A DNA stretch of 8,246 bases from Pseudomonadota bacterium (GCA_023396625.1 JAEWVY010000155.1:1-8246); one strand, 5' to 3'. Numbered from the stretch's first letter, positions 1-6,983 are shown. Program-made: numbers and translations. Notes: generated from the letters alone by a model not told the origin.

Positions 1-425
1 GCCTGGAGCGTGACCGGCTCGTGGCCGACCTGCAGTTCGGCCCGGCTTTCGAGCTGTTCTTCATCGTCCTGTTCGTGTATGCCGGCGCCAACCTGCATGT
101 CAGCGAAATCATCGCCTTTGCGCCGGCCGCCCTGGTCTTCGTCCTGGCGCGGGCGCTGGCCAAGCTCGCGGGCGTGGCGGCCACCGCCAGTGCGCGGGGC
201 ATTCCCGTGCGTCAGGGCGCCACGACGGCGCTGCTGCTGCTGCCGATGGCCGGCCTGGCCATCGGCCTCGTGAACACCACCGTGGCCCTGTTTCCGACCG
301 AAGGGGCCGTCGTCAGCGCCGTGGTGTTCGCGGCCGTCGCGATCCTCGAAACCGTCGGCCCGCCCATCGCCGCCCAGGCCTTGCAGTGGTCCGGAGACAC
401 CCTGGACGGCGAGGCCGCGGCCTGA
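1..425 (+). CDS. Cation:proton antiporter family protein, C-terminal part (5' end outside window)
   Basis: The frame is open from base 3 and stops at TGA 423-425, giving about 140 C-terminal residues of a membrane protein that starts upstream of the window. A GTG at 21 is internal and not a credible start. Hydrophobic stretches read as four membrane segments: around FELFFIVLFVYAGANL, then an Ala/Val/Leu helix ending in RALAKLAG, then TTALLLLPMAGLAIGLV, then a last helix ending in ETVGPPIAAQAL. This matches the end of the Na+/H+ exchanger fold (CPA-type, PF00999-like) with a short acidic tail and no TrkA-N/RCK domain. The block RALAKLAG plus GIPVRQ aligns with RALAKVAA plus GMRVTQ in the next gene, so the two are homologous. 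Expected role: exchange of a monovalent cation for protons across the inner membrane. Ion specificity cannot be told. Family assignment is likely rather than certain because only the C-terminus is visible. Confidence 0.72.
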   Translation, partial: LERDRLVADLQFGPAFELFFIVLFVYAGANLHVSEIIAFAPAALVFVLARALAKLAGVAATASARGIPVRQGATTALLLLPMAGLAIGLVNTTVALFPTEGAVVSAVVFAAVAILETVGPPIAAQALQWSGDTLDGEAAA

Positions 426-478
426 GCCGTTTCCCCAGATGTCCGCCCTCGCGCGGGCCATGGGTACACTTTCCGCTT

Positions 479-482
479 AGGA
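479..482 (+). promoter_or_regulatory. Shine-Dalgarno of second antiporter gene
   Basis: AGGA lies 10 bases before ATG 493 and supports that start. The 67-base gap 426-492 holds no clear terminator; TACACT at 465-470 is only a weak -10-like hexamer without a good -35. Confidence 0.45.
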
Positions 483-492
483 TGGCATACCG

Positions 493-1773
493 ATGAATGA
501 AATCATGACCGTCTGGTCCGAATGGGCGCGCCCTTCGGCCGGGCTGCCCACGCTGCAATGGTCGCTGCTGCTGGCCGTGGCGGCAGCGGCCGGGCATCTG
601 ATCCAGCGCTACGGCGGCCTGCCCAAGGTGACGGGCTATTCGCTGGTGGGCGCCCTGGCGGGCCTGGCCGGCTTCACCGGCACCGCCTGGCCGCTCGATG
701 GCGTGGCGCTGTTCCTGCTGGAGCTGGGCCTGTCCGTGGTGTTGTTCGAAGCCGGCGCGCGCATCTCGCTGCGCTGGTTCCGCCACAATCCCATGGTGCT
801 GGTGCAGAGTCTGGCCGAGTCCGCGGCCACTTTCATCGCGGTCAGCGTCCTGCTGAGCTGGCTCGACGTGGCGCCCGCGGTGGCCGGACCGCTGGCGCTG
901 ATCGCCATGGCCGCCTCGCCCGCGGTGTTGACCCGCGTGGTGACCGACATCCGCGCCTCCGGGCCGGTGACCGAGCGGGCCATCGTGCTGTCCACGCTCA
1001 ACACGCTTTACGCGCTGGCCCTGGGCGGCGCGATGGCCGAGCTCGCGGACCGGCCGCGCGACACGCTGATGGACACGGTCCATCCGGTCCTGGTGGTGCT
1101 GGGCCTGTCCATCGTCGTCGCGGCGCTGCTGGCGCTGGCCATGCGCATGGCGCTGCGGGTCATGAACCCCGCGAGCGAAAACACGGCCATCCTGCTGCTG
1201 GCGCTGATCGCCGCGGGCACGGCCCTGGCCGCGCAGTTCGGCGGCTCGGCGCCGCTGGCGGCGCTGCTGGGCGGTCTGCTGCTCAAGCAGCTGAACCCGC
1301 GCCCCTGGGCCTGGTCGCGCCAGATGGACACCGTCGCCTCGATGCTGACCATGCTGATGTTCGTGCTGGTGTCCACCCTGGCCGCGCAGGGCAACTGGAG
1401 CCGCGCGCTCTGGGGCGCGGTGCTGGCGGTACTGGCCACGCGCGCACTGGCCAAGGTGGCCGCGCTGGCGCTGGGCAGCCTGGGCAGCGGCATGCGCGTG
1501 ACACAGGCGTTCTGGGTGGGCTGCGCCATGTCTCCGCTGTCGGCCGTGGCCCTGCTGCTGGCCTCGCGGTTCGCCACGGCCTCCCCGTCACTGGGCGCCG
1601 AGATCGCCGCCCTGGCGCTGCCGGCCATCCTGCTCATGGAGGTGCTGGGTGCCGCGATCGCCACGCTGGCGCTGTATCGCGCCGGCGAAAGCAACACGCC
1701 CTGGACACCGCTGCCGCTTGGCGGCGGCGCCCTCCGCAGCCATGACGCGTCGGGGAGGCGTGATGGCGCTTGA
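493..1773 (+). CDS. Cation:proton antiporter family membrane protein
   Basis: A complete 426-residue polytopic membrane protein of the Na+/H+ exchanger type (CPA family, PF00999-like). About 11-13 hydrophobic segments run from residue 20 to 396; clear ones include 21-38, 70-88, 111-124, 130-148, 197-221, 230-248, 281-298, 305-329, 339-359 and 368-394. The stretch LELGLSVVLFEAGARI at 77-92 resembles the family pattern in which an LLELGLALLLF-like helix ends in a Gly-rich turn. SPAVLTRVV at 142-150 and SPLSAVALL at 347-355 mark the discontinuous helices of such transporters. There is no C-terminal RCK/TrkA domain; residues after 400 are a hydrophilic tail. The start at ATG 493 is chosen because of AGGA at 479-482. 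The gene follows a homologous antiporter gene after 67 bases, and its last codons contain the start of the ligase gene, so the two are probably translationally coupled. Likely role is ion or pH homeostasis at the inner membrane; substrate unknown. Confidence 0.82.
   Translation: MNEIMTVWSEWARPSAGLPTLQWSLLLAVAAAAGHLIQRYGGLPKVTGYSLVGALAGLAGFTGTAWPLDGVALFLLELGLSVVLFEAGARISLRWFRHNPMVLVQSLAESAATFIAVSVLLSWLDVAPAVAGPLALIAMAASPAVLTRVVTDIRASGPVTERAIVLSTLNTLYALALGGAMAELADRPRDTLMDTVHPVLVVLGLSIVVAALLALAMRMALRVMNPASENTAILLLALIAAGTALAAQFGGSAPLAALLGGLLLKQLNPRPWAWSRQMDTVASMLTMLMFVLVSTLAAQGNWSRALWGAVLAVLATRALAKVAALALGSLGSGMRVTQAFWVGCAMSPLSAVALLLASRFATASPSLGAEIAALALPAILLMEVLGAAIATLALYRAGESNTPWTPLPLGGGALRSHDASGRRDGA
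1754..1758 (+). promoter_or_regulatory. Shine-Dalgarno within antiporter end, for ybdK-type gene
   Basis: GGAGG (inside GGGGAGG, 1752-1758) lies four bases before ATG 1763 and five bases before none of the other candidates in frame: ATG 1742 lies upstream of it and GTG 1760 is only one base away. This decides for ATG 1763 as the ligase start and shows reinitiation from the end of the antiporter gene. Confidence 0.65.
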
Positions 1774-2893
1774 ACCGTTCCAGACCTCGCAGGCCCTGTC
1801 GCTGGGGGTGGAGCTGGAACTGCAGCTGGTCAACACCCACGACTACGACCTCGCGCCCTACGCCGAGGACATGATCCGGCTGATGAAGAAGCACGCGCTG
1901 CCGGGCAGCGTGGTCCCTGAGATGACCTCGGGCATGATCGAAATCTCCACCAGCGTCTGCCATTCGGCGTCCGAGGTGCTGGGCCAGCTCACCCAGATCC
2001 GCGACGCGCTGGTGCAATGCGCCGACAAGCTCAACATCGCGGTGGTCGGTGGCGGCACCCACCCGTTCCAGCAGTGGCACGAGCGGCGCATCTATGACAA
2101 GCCGCGCTTTCGCGAGCTTTCCGCGCTGTACGGCTACCTGTCCAAGCAATTCACCATCTTCGGCCAGCACGTGCACGTGGGCTGTCCCGACGCCGACACG
2201 GCCCTGCTCACGCTGCACCGCATGTCGCGCTACATCCCGCACTTCATCGCGCTGTCGGCCTCCAGCCCCTACGTGCAGGGGCAGGATACGGCGTTCGACT
2301 CGGCCCGGCTCAACTCGGTGTTCGCCTTCCCGCTGTCGGGCCGCGCCCCGCTCACGCTGACCTGGAACGATTTCGGCGCCTACTTCGACAAAATGGCGCG
2401 CACCGGCGTGGTCAAGAGCATGAAGGATTTCTACTGGGACATCCGCCCCAAGCCCGAATACGGCACCATCGAGATCCGCGTTTTCGACACGCCGCTCACG
2501 GTGGACCGGGCGGCCGCCCTGGCCGGCTATGTGCAGTGCCTCGCCGCGTGGTTCATGAAGGACCAGCCCTTCATGCCGACCGAGGACGACTACCTCGTCT
2601 ACACCTACAACCGCTTCCAGGCCTGCCGCTTCGGCCTCGACGCCGTGTACGTGGACCCGGCCACCGGCGAGCACATGGCGTTGCGCGAGCACATCGTGCT
2701 CACCCTGCACCAGCTTGCCAGCCACGCCGAATCGCTGGGTGCCACAGCCGCGCTGGGGCTGCTGCGCGCCGAAGTCAACCGCGATCACAACGACGCGCGC
2801 TGGCTGCGCGAGCGCCAGGCCCGGGAACGACTGCTGCCCGAAGTGGTCCGTCAGGCCGGGCTGCGCTTTCGCGGCGCGACGCACCTCAAGTGA
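1763..2893 (+). CDS. ybdK: YbdK-family carboxylate-amine ligase (glutamate-cysteine ligase type 2 like)
   Basis: A 376-residue protein very similar in length and sequence to E. coli YbdK (372 residues), a GCS2-family ATP-dependent ligase with weak glutamate-cysteine ligase activity. Signature blocks are LGVELELQLVN (about 14-24), with acidic metal/ATP-binding residues; EMTSGMIEISTSVC (about 53-66); GGGTHPFQQW (about 97-106); FGQHVHVGC (about 134-142); PHFIALSASSPY; WDIRPKPEYGTIEIRVFDTPLT, the conserved core with Arg and Glu ligands; and YNRFQACRFGL. The family joins the gamma-carboxyl of glutamate to an amine in the cytosol; the physiological amine is not established for YbdK. The start overlaps the antiporter gene by 11 bases and has a strong ribosome binding site; an in-frame ATG at 1742 would add seven residues but lacks one. 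The gene is followed after 22 bases by a gamma-glutamyl hydrolase family gene, which fits a gamma-glutamyl context. No key residue is missing. Confidence 0.92.
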   Translation: MALEPFQTSQALSLGVELELQLVNTHDYDLAPYAEDMIRLMKKHALPGSVVPEMTSGMIEISTSVCHSASEVLGQLTQIRDALVQCADKLNIAVVGGGTHPFQQWHERRIYDKPRFRELSALYGYLSKQFTIFGQHVHVGCPDADTALLTLHRMSRYIPHFIALSASSPYVQGQDTAFDSARLNSVFAFPLSGRAPLTLTWNDFGAYFDKMARTGVVKSMKDFYWDIRPKPEYGTIEIRVFDTPLTVDRAAALAGYVQCLAAWFMKDQPFMPTEDDYLVYTYNRFQACRFGLDAVYVDPATGEHMALREHIVLTLHQLASHAESLGATAALGLLRAEVNRDHNDARWLRERQARERLLPEVVRQAGLRFRGATHLK

Positions 2894-2906
2894 CCCCGCA
2901 GATCAC

Positions 2907-2910
2907 GGAG
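2907..2910 (+). promoter_or_regulatory. Shine-Dalgarno of C26 hydrolase gene
   Basis: GGAG lies five bases before ATG 2916 in the 22-base gap after the ligase stop. It supports ATG 2916 over in-frame upstream codons that lie inside the ligase gene. Confidence 0.6.
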
Positions 2911-2915
2911 CCCCC

Positions 2916-3716
2916 ATGACCCTTCGCATCGGCATCTCGGCCCGCCTGCTGCACCGCCCTCCGGCCGGACTCGGGCTCTCGCGCAAGCCGCTGCAGTTCC
3001 TCGAAAGCTCGGTGGCGCACTGGGTGATGGCGCACCGGGCGATCGCGCTGATGGTGCCCTTCGTCAACGCGAACGGCCCGGCCGCCCCTGACCTGGCCCC
3101 GGCGGCCGACATCGCGGCGCTGCTGGATGGCCTGGTGCTGCAGGGCGGCGTCGATGTCTGTCCCGAAATCTACGGGGGCGCCCCGCTGCGCGCCGAATGG
3201 GAATGCGACCTGGTCCGTGACCGCTACGAACTCGCGCTGCTGCGGGCCTTCATCGACGCGGGCAAGCCGGTGCTGGGGGTGTGCCGGGGCGCCCAGCTGA
3301 TCAATGTCTTCTTCGGCGGCACGCTGGTGCAGGACATCCCCAGCCAGTGGCCCGGCGCACTGGTCCACCAGGACCTCTCCCGCTACGACCGGCTGGTGCA
3401 CGACGTGGTCTTCACCCCCGGTTCGGGCCTGTCGACGATTTACGGCCAGCCGCCCCATCGGGTCACCAGCATCCACCACCAGTGCGTGGACCGGCTGGGC
3501 CAGGGTCTGGTGGTCGAGGCGCGCTGTCCGGACGATGGCGTCATCGAAGCCATCCGCCACCAGGGGCCGGGGTTCGTGCTGGGCGTGCAGTGGCACCCCG
3601 AATTCCAGCTCACCCCCTGCGAGGCGGATCAACACCTGCTCGACAGCGGCCCGATGATGCTGGCCTTCCTCGACGCCGCCCGCCGCCGCGCCGACCGGCA
3701 CCGTTGCGGCGCCTGA
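2916..3716 (+). CDS. Gamma-glutamyl-gamma-aminobutyrate hydrolase family protein (peptidase C26)
   Basis: A 266-residue class I glutamine-amidotransferase-like hydrolase of the C26 family (PuuD-like). The nucleophile elbow LGVCRGAQLINVFFGGTLVQD is characteristic, with catalytic Cys123, and VQWHPEFQ supplies His227 and Glu229. LDGLVLQGGVDVCPEIYG (about 67-84) is the family's oxyanion/GG motif, and SIHHQCVDRLG is the usual SxHHQ substrate-region signature. Length matches the family (about 250-270). E. coli PuuD hydrolyses gamma-glutamyl-GABA in putrescine breakdown, but no other puu gene is present here, so substrate and pathway stay open. The neighbouring YbdK-type ligase, 22 bases upstream, points to a gamma-glutamyl amide as substrate; this is inference. 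The family also includes folate gamma-glutamyl hydrolase-like and uncharacterised members. The start at ATG 2916 has a good Shine-Dalgarno, and the encoded LRIGISARL is the expected N-terminal strand. Confidence 0.88.
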   Translation: MTLRIGISARLLHRPPAGLGLSRKPLQFLESSVAHWVMAHRAIALMVPFVNANGPAAPDLAPAADIAALLDGLVLQGGVDVCPEIYGGAPLRAEWECDLVRDRYELALLRAFIDAGKPVLGVCRGAQLINVFFGGTLVQDIPSQWPGALVHQDLSRYDRLVHDVVFTPGSGLSTIYGQPPHRVTSIHHQCVDRLGQGLVVEARCPDDGVIEAIRHQGPGFVLGVQWHPEFQLTPCEADQHLLDSGPMMLAFLDAARRRADRHRCGA

Positions 3717-3723
3717 CGTGCCC

Positions 3724-4719
3724 ATGGGCGAATTCGAACTGATCGACCGCTTCTTCACGCGCCCGGCACAGGCCGGCGCCGCCACGCGGCCCGAATTGGC
3801 CCTGGGCATCGGCGACGACTGCGCCCTGCTGGCGCCCGCGCCGGGCATGCAGCTGGCCGTCACCAGCGACATGCTGCTCGAGGGGCGGCATTTCCTCTCC
3901 ACCGTCGATCCGGCGTGCCTGGGCCACAAGGCCCTGGCGGTCAACCTGTCGGATCTGGCGGCCTGCGGCGCGCGCCCCCTGGCCTTCACGCTGTCCCTGG
4001 CGCTGCCCTGGATCGACGAAGCCTGGCTGGAGGGTTTTTCACGCGGCCTGTTCGCGCTGGCCGATGCCCATGGCTGCGCCCTGGCGGGTGGCGACACCAC
4101 GCGCGGGCCGCTGGCCATCAGCATCACCGCTTTCGGCGACGTGCCGCGCGGCCAGGCGCTGCTGCGCAGCGGCGCGCGCGCGGGCGACGACCTCTGGGTC
4201 AGCGGCACCCTTGGCGACGCGCGGCTGGCGCTGGAGGTGTTTCGCGGCACGCGCTCGGTGCCGCAGGCGGCCTTCGACGCGGCGCGCGTGCGCATGGAAA
4301 AGCCCACCCCACGCCTCGCGCTGGGCCAGGCCCTGCGCGGCATCGCCACGGCCGCGGCCGACGTGAGCGACGGGCTGGTCGGAGACCTGGGCCACATTCT
4401 GAAAGCCAGCGCCGTCGGCGCCAGCATCGACACCTCGATAGCTACCAAACTAATAGCGAATGGTTGTTCATTGACGCTGGGAAATGGCCAATTTGATGCG
4501 GAAACCGCCCTGGAATACGTGCTGGCGGGCGGGGACGACTACGAACTGGTGTTCACCGCGCCGTCCGCGGCCCGCGATGCCGTCCAGGCCGCCGCGGCGG
4601 CAGCCGCCACCGCGGTCACCCGCATCGGCCGGATCGAAGCCGCGCCCGGCCTGCGGCTGACGGACGCCGAGGGCCGGGCTGTCGTCCGGCACTATTGCAC
4701 GTTCGACCATTTCGCGTGA
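3724..4719 (+). CDS. thiL: Thiamine-monophosphate kinase
   Basis: A 331-residue ThiL of the AIRS/PurM fold. It phosphorylates thiamine monophosphate with ATP to make thiamine pyrophosphate in the cytosol. Conserved blocks in order: GEFELIDRFF at the N-terminus; GIGDDCALL with Asp31 and Asp32 (Mg/ATP); TSDMLLEGRHF with Asp49; KALAVNLSDLAACGA with Asp77; GGDTTRGP with Asp124; ADVSDGLVGDLGHIL with Asp213 and Asp216; GGDDYELVFTAP at 269-280; and a final YxxFDHF. ATG 3724 is chosen because MGEF matches the E. coli N-terminus; GTG 3718, two codons earlier and one base after the previous stop, is possible. Neither has a clear Shine-Dalgarno, consistent with coupling to the upstream gene. Oddity: residues about 238-259 come from an AT-richer repeat-like segment and replace the usual ALP-containing loop. 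By eye, the stretch between GASID and the ALEYVLAGG block is 25 residues, against 18 in E. coli ThiL. All catalytic motifs are intact, so the enzyme is probably active. Confidence 0.95.
   Translation: MGEFELIDRFFTRPAQAGAATRPELALGIGDDCALLAPAPGMQLAVTSDMLLEGRHFLSTVDPACLGHKALAVNLSDLAACGARPLAFTLSLALPWIDEAWLEGFSRGLFALADAHGCALAGGDTTRGPLAISITAFGDVPRGQALLRSGARAGDDLWVSGTLGDARLALEVFRGTRSVPQAAFDAARVRMEKPTPRLALGQALRGIATAAADVSDGLVGDLGHILKASAVGASIDTSIATKLIANGCSLTLGNGQFDAETALEYVLAGGDDYELVFTAPSAARDAVQAAAAAAATAVTRIGRIEAAPGLRLTDAEGRAVVRHYCTFDHFA
4437..4500. repeat. AT-richer palindromic repeat-like element inside thiL
   Basis: Bases 4441-4500 are 27/60 G+C by direct count, against roughly 70% in the flanking thiL sequence. 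The segment starts GATAGCTACC and ends near CCAATTTGAT. Its core folds: AGCGAATG (4455-4462), a six-base loop, then CATT (4469-4472), a two-base bulge and CGCT (4475-4478). From memory, dispersed repeats in Comamonadaceae genomes start with GATAGCT(A/G)CT, have an AGCG...CGCT core and end with a GGCC-plus-ATTTGAT-like tail; this resembles one, read in either direction. The element is translated in frame as ThiL residues about 238-259. The boundaries are approximate. No target-site duplication was recognised. Confidence 0.55.
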
Positions 4720-4740
4720 CGCACACGCAGGTCCCCATCG

Positions 4741-4767
4741 AGGACACGGTCCACAATGCGGTGTCCT
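4741..4767. other. Weak inverted repeat in thiL-transglutaminase gap
   Basis: AGGACAC (4741-4747) pairs with GTGTCCT (4761-4767) across a 13-base loop, within the 55-base gap after thiL. There is no T-run after it, so it is not a standard intrinsic terminator. GTCC at 4731-4734 and at 4749-4752 could compete for the left arm. It may be chance in GC-rich DNA. Confidence 0.25.
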
Positions 4768-4774
4768 GCATCCC

Positions 4775-6745
4775 ATGCCCATGCGTGCCATCCTTGCCCT
4801 GTGCTGCTGGCTCAGTCTGACCTGGGCAGGCGGAACCGTTGCCGCCGCCCCGTCCGGACCCCATACGCCGGGCGCGGATTTCAAGGTGGTCGAGCTCGAC
4901 CAGACGGTCCGCTTCACCCCGGCCTCCGTCACCACGTCGGCCCGGATCGAACGCGAGGCCCTCAGCGCTGAAGGCGCCCGGATCATCGGCACGTTCAGCC
5001 TGCTGGTGAACCTGGAACTGGAGACCCTGGAGGTGCTCGACGCCTACACGGCCAAGGCCGACGGCACCCGCATTCCCGTCCCTCCCGAGGGCCAGTGGAC
5101 GCAGCGCCACCTCGATCCGGACGAAAGCGCCGGCCACAACTGGCCCAAGACCGAGGTCCGGCGCATTCAATTCGCGGACGTCGCGCCCGGCGACCGCACC
5201 GTGCTGCGCTTGCGGCGCCACCAGCACACGGCGGCGCTGCCCGGCTGGTTCAGCCTGTCCGAAATCCTGCCGGCCTCCGTCGAGTTCGACCGGTTCCATG
5301 CCCGGATCGAGGCCCCGCCGGACCTGCCGCTGCACGTCGTGGCCCCGGGCATGAGCCTGAAGCACAGGCCAGCGGCAGACGGGACCCGGGTCTGGACCGC
5401 CACGGCCTCCACCCGGCGCCCCTGGCCCCACCACCTGGCGGGCATCGTCCCGCCCGCGCCGGCGCCGCGCCTGCTGGTCTCCACCTACGCCAGCCATGGC
5501 GTGCTGGCCCAGGCCTACGCGGACCTCAGCCGGCCCATGGCCCGGGTCACGCCGGCGGTCGCCGCCCTCGCCCGCGACATCACGTCGGACCAGGCGCCCG
5601 GGCTGGCGCAAGCCCGCGCCATTCACGACTGGGTGCGCACGAACGTGCGTTACGACGCCGTCTATCTGGGGGTGGGCAGTTGGATCCCCCGCGAGGCGGA
5701 CGCCATCCTCCGCACCCGGTTCGGCGACTGCAAGGACCAGGTGCTGCTGACACAGGCGCTGCTGGCGGCCGTGGGCATCGAAGCCGTGCCGGCCCTGCTG
5801 CACACCAACGACGAATACCGTCTCCCTGAACTGCCCGTGGCCTTCAGTTTCAACCACGTCATCCTGCACCTGCCGCAATGGCAGCTGTTCCTGGACCCGA
5901 CGGCCGCCCAGGTCCCCTTCGGCGCGCTGCCCTGGGCGTCCGCCGGCAAGCCGGTCGCCGTCGCTCTGGCCGAGGGCGGCCGGATATTGCACACCCCGGC
6001 ATTCCGGGCCGAGGAAAACCAGCTCACCACCTCGACCGTCCTGACCCTTCACCCCGACGGCTCGGCCCACGCCGTCAGCCGTGTCACAGCGTTGGGACAT
6101 TCGGCCACTCGTCTGCGGGACTACCTGGCCCGCATTCCCGCAGGCATGGAGGCCTTCGTCGTTCCGGGCCTCCTGCGGCTGCGGGGCCTGCAGGGCACCG
6201 GCACCCTCCACCATAGCGCCGCGCCAACCGATCGCCTGGCACAGGAGCTCACGCTGGAAGCCGATATCCGCCCCCCGCAGAACGCGCTGGAACACCGCCC
6301 GCTGGCCCTGGGCCCGGTGGTGCCCCTGCCCTTTTCCATCCTGCTTCAGATGGGCGACCACGCGGCGGCATCGCGCCCCGGGGACTCCGTCTGCGCGCCC
6401 ATGACCGTGCGCGAGGACTTCGAGCTGCACCTCCCGCCGGCACTCCAGGTCAGCCGCCATCCCGCCAACCTCGTCAAGACCCACCCGGACGGCATCCGTT
6501 TCGAGGCGCACTACAGCAAACGGGACCACGTCTTCCACGGCCGCCGCGAACTCACCCTGTCGCAGCCGCGGCACGTGTGCTCCAGCGCGGACTACGCCAG
6601 CCGGCGCCCCACCATGGAGCGCATCGCCCGGCACTTGGAGGAAAAGCTGCTGCTCGGCACGCCCGCCTCCTCGACCGCGGCATGGCCGGCAGGCCTCGCC
6701 GCCTGGGCGGCCGCAGTGCCGGCTCAGCGCTCAGGGCGCCGGTGA
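4775..6745 (+). CDS. Secreted DUF3857 and transglutaminase-like domain protein
   Basis: A 656-residue exported protein. The N-terminus has a signal peptide: a short basic start, a hydrophobic core AILALCCWLSLTWAGG, and a likely cleavage after VAAA near residue 25. Residues about 35-235 fit DUF3857: a strand region with VLDAYTAKADGTRIPVP, then the FADVAPGDRTVLRLR block and PGWFSLSEILP. Residues about 265-385 form a transglutaminase-like cysteine-protease fold: ARAIHDWVRTNVRY leads in, then FGDCKDQ with Cys319, FNHVIL with His361 and FLDPTA with Asp374, a complete triad. The last 270 residues are a beta-rich region typical of these proteins. They probably act in the periplasm; a substrate is not established for this family. 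The start is ATG 4775; ATG 4781 is nearly as good. Neither has a clear Shine-Dalgarno. It lies 55 bases after thiL and could be read through from it. Its 3' end overlaps a convergent small gene by 15 bases. Family call is firm, function is not. Confidence 0.88.
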   Translation: MPMRAILALCCWLSLTWAGGTVAAAPSGPHTPGADFKVVELDQTVRFTPASVTTSARIEREALSAEGARIIGTFSLLVNLELETLEVLDAYTAKADGTRIPVPPEGQWTQRHLDPDESAGHNWPKTEVRRIQFADVAPGDRTVLRLRRHQHTAALPGWFSLSEILPASVEFDRFHARIEAPPDLPLHVVAPGMSLKHRPAADGTRVWTATASTRRPWPHHLAGIVPPAPAPRLLVSTYASHGVLAQAYADLSRPMARVTPAVAALARDITSDQAPGLAQARAIHDWVRTNVRYDAVYLGVGSWIPREADAILRTRFGDCKDQVLLTQALLAAVGIEAVPALLHTNDEYRLPELPVAFSFNHVILHLPQWQLFLDPTAAQVPFGALPWASAGKPVAVALAEGGRILHTPAFRAEENQLTTSTVLTLHPDGSAHAVSRVTALGHSATRLRDYLARIPAGMEAFVVPGLLRLRGLQGTGTLHHSAAPTDRLAQELTLEADIRPPQNALEHRPLALGPVVPLPFSILLQMGDHAAASRPGDSVCAPMTVREDFELHLPPALQVSRHPANLVKTHPDGIRFEAHYSKRDHVFHGRRELTLSQPRHVCSSADYASRRPTMERIARHLEEKLLLGTPASSTAAWPAGLAAWAAAVPAQRSGRR

Positions 6746-6976
6746 CGCGAGATCCCGGCGCCGCAGGTGACGCGCCAACCGGTACGCGAACCGGACCGCG
6801 CTGCGCTGCGCCACGTCGAGCGACGCCGCGGCCACGGTGTCGGCACCCCGCCAGAAATCATCGATGGCTTCGTCGCGCATGCGGTGCGCCAGGCCGTGCG
6901 CCGCGTCATGCAGGCGATGGAGCCGGCCCGCATCCGGCACTGCGGCACAAGACACTTGGGAGAAAGACTGGTTCAT
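6731..6976 (-). CDS. Small basic hypothetical protein, 81 residues
   Basis: The minus-strand frame from ATG at 6976-6974 to TGA at 6733-6731 encodes 81 residues. The start is supported by GAGG seven bases upstream (plus-strand CCTC 6984-6987). Although the frame stays open much further upstream, that part is antisense to the regulator gene, and the AT-rich control region separates them. The protein is rich in Arg, Ala and His with no signal peptide or membrane segment. Residues 18-35 (RLHRLHDAAHGLAHRMRD) and 57-74 look like amphipathic helices flanking an EAIDDFWRGADTVAA block. Short proteins with a DEAIDDFWRGAD-like stretch occur as unnamed ORFs in Burkholderiales genomes, as far as I recall; no function is known to me. 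It is divergent from the LysR gene, so it is a natural candidate target of that regulator, and it converges on the transglutaminase-like gene with a 15-base overlap. Confidence 0.68.
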   Translation of the reverse strand: MNQSFSQVSCAAVPDAGRLHRLHDAAHGLAHRMRDEAIDDFWRGADTVAAASLDVAQRSAVRFAYRLARHLRRRDLASPAP

Positions 6977-6983
6977 GGCAGAT

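Noticed and set aside
445..458. GCCC-N6-GGGC hairpin between the two antiporter genes
   Set aside because: Only four base pairs and no T-run; expected by chance at this base composition.
1634..2884. Minus-strand open frame of about 416 residues opposite the ybdK-type gene
   Set aside because: It exactly mirrors a well-recognised plus-strand enzyme and shows no domain or ribosome binding site of its own.
2886..4448. Minus-strand open frame of about 520 residues opposite the C26 and thiL genes
   Set aside because: Composition-driven shadow with no recognisable motif; both plus-strand genes have complete catalytic signatures.
4435..4500. Frameshift or disruption of thiL by the repeat-like block
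   Set aside because: The frame is continuous through the block and all downstream ThiL motifs follow, so the gene is not a pseudogene.
4741..4767. Intrinsic terminator after thiL
   Set aside because: There is a stem but the loop is long and no U-tract follows; kept only as a weak inverted repeat.
4616..6634. Long minus-strand open frame opposite thiL and the transglutaminase-like gene
   Set aside because: Low-complexity Gly/Arg/Ala/Gln-rich translation with no family motif. It is an antisense shadow that GC-rich codon use keeps open; the plus strand carries clear domains.
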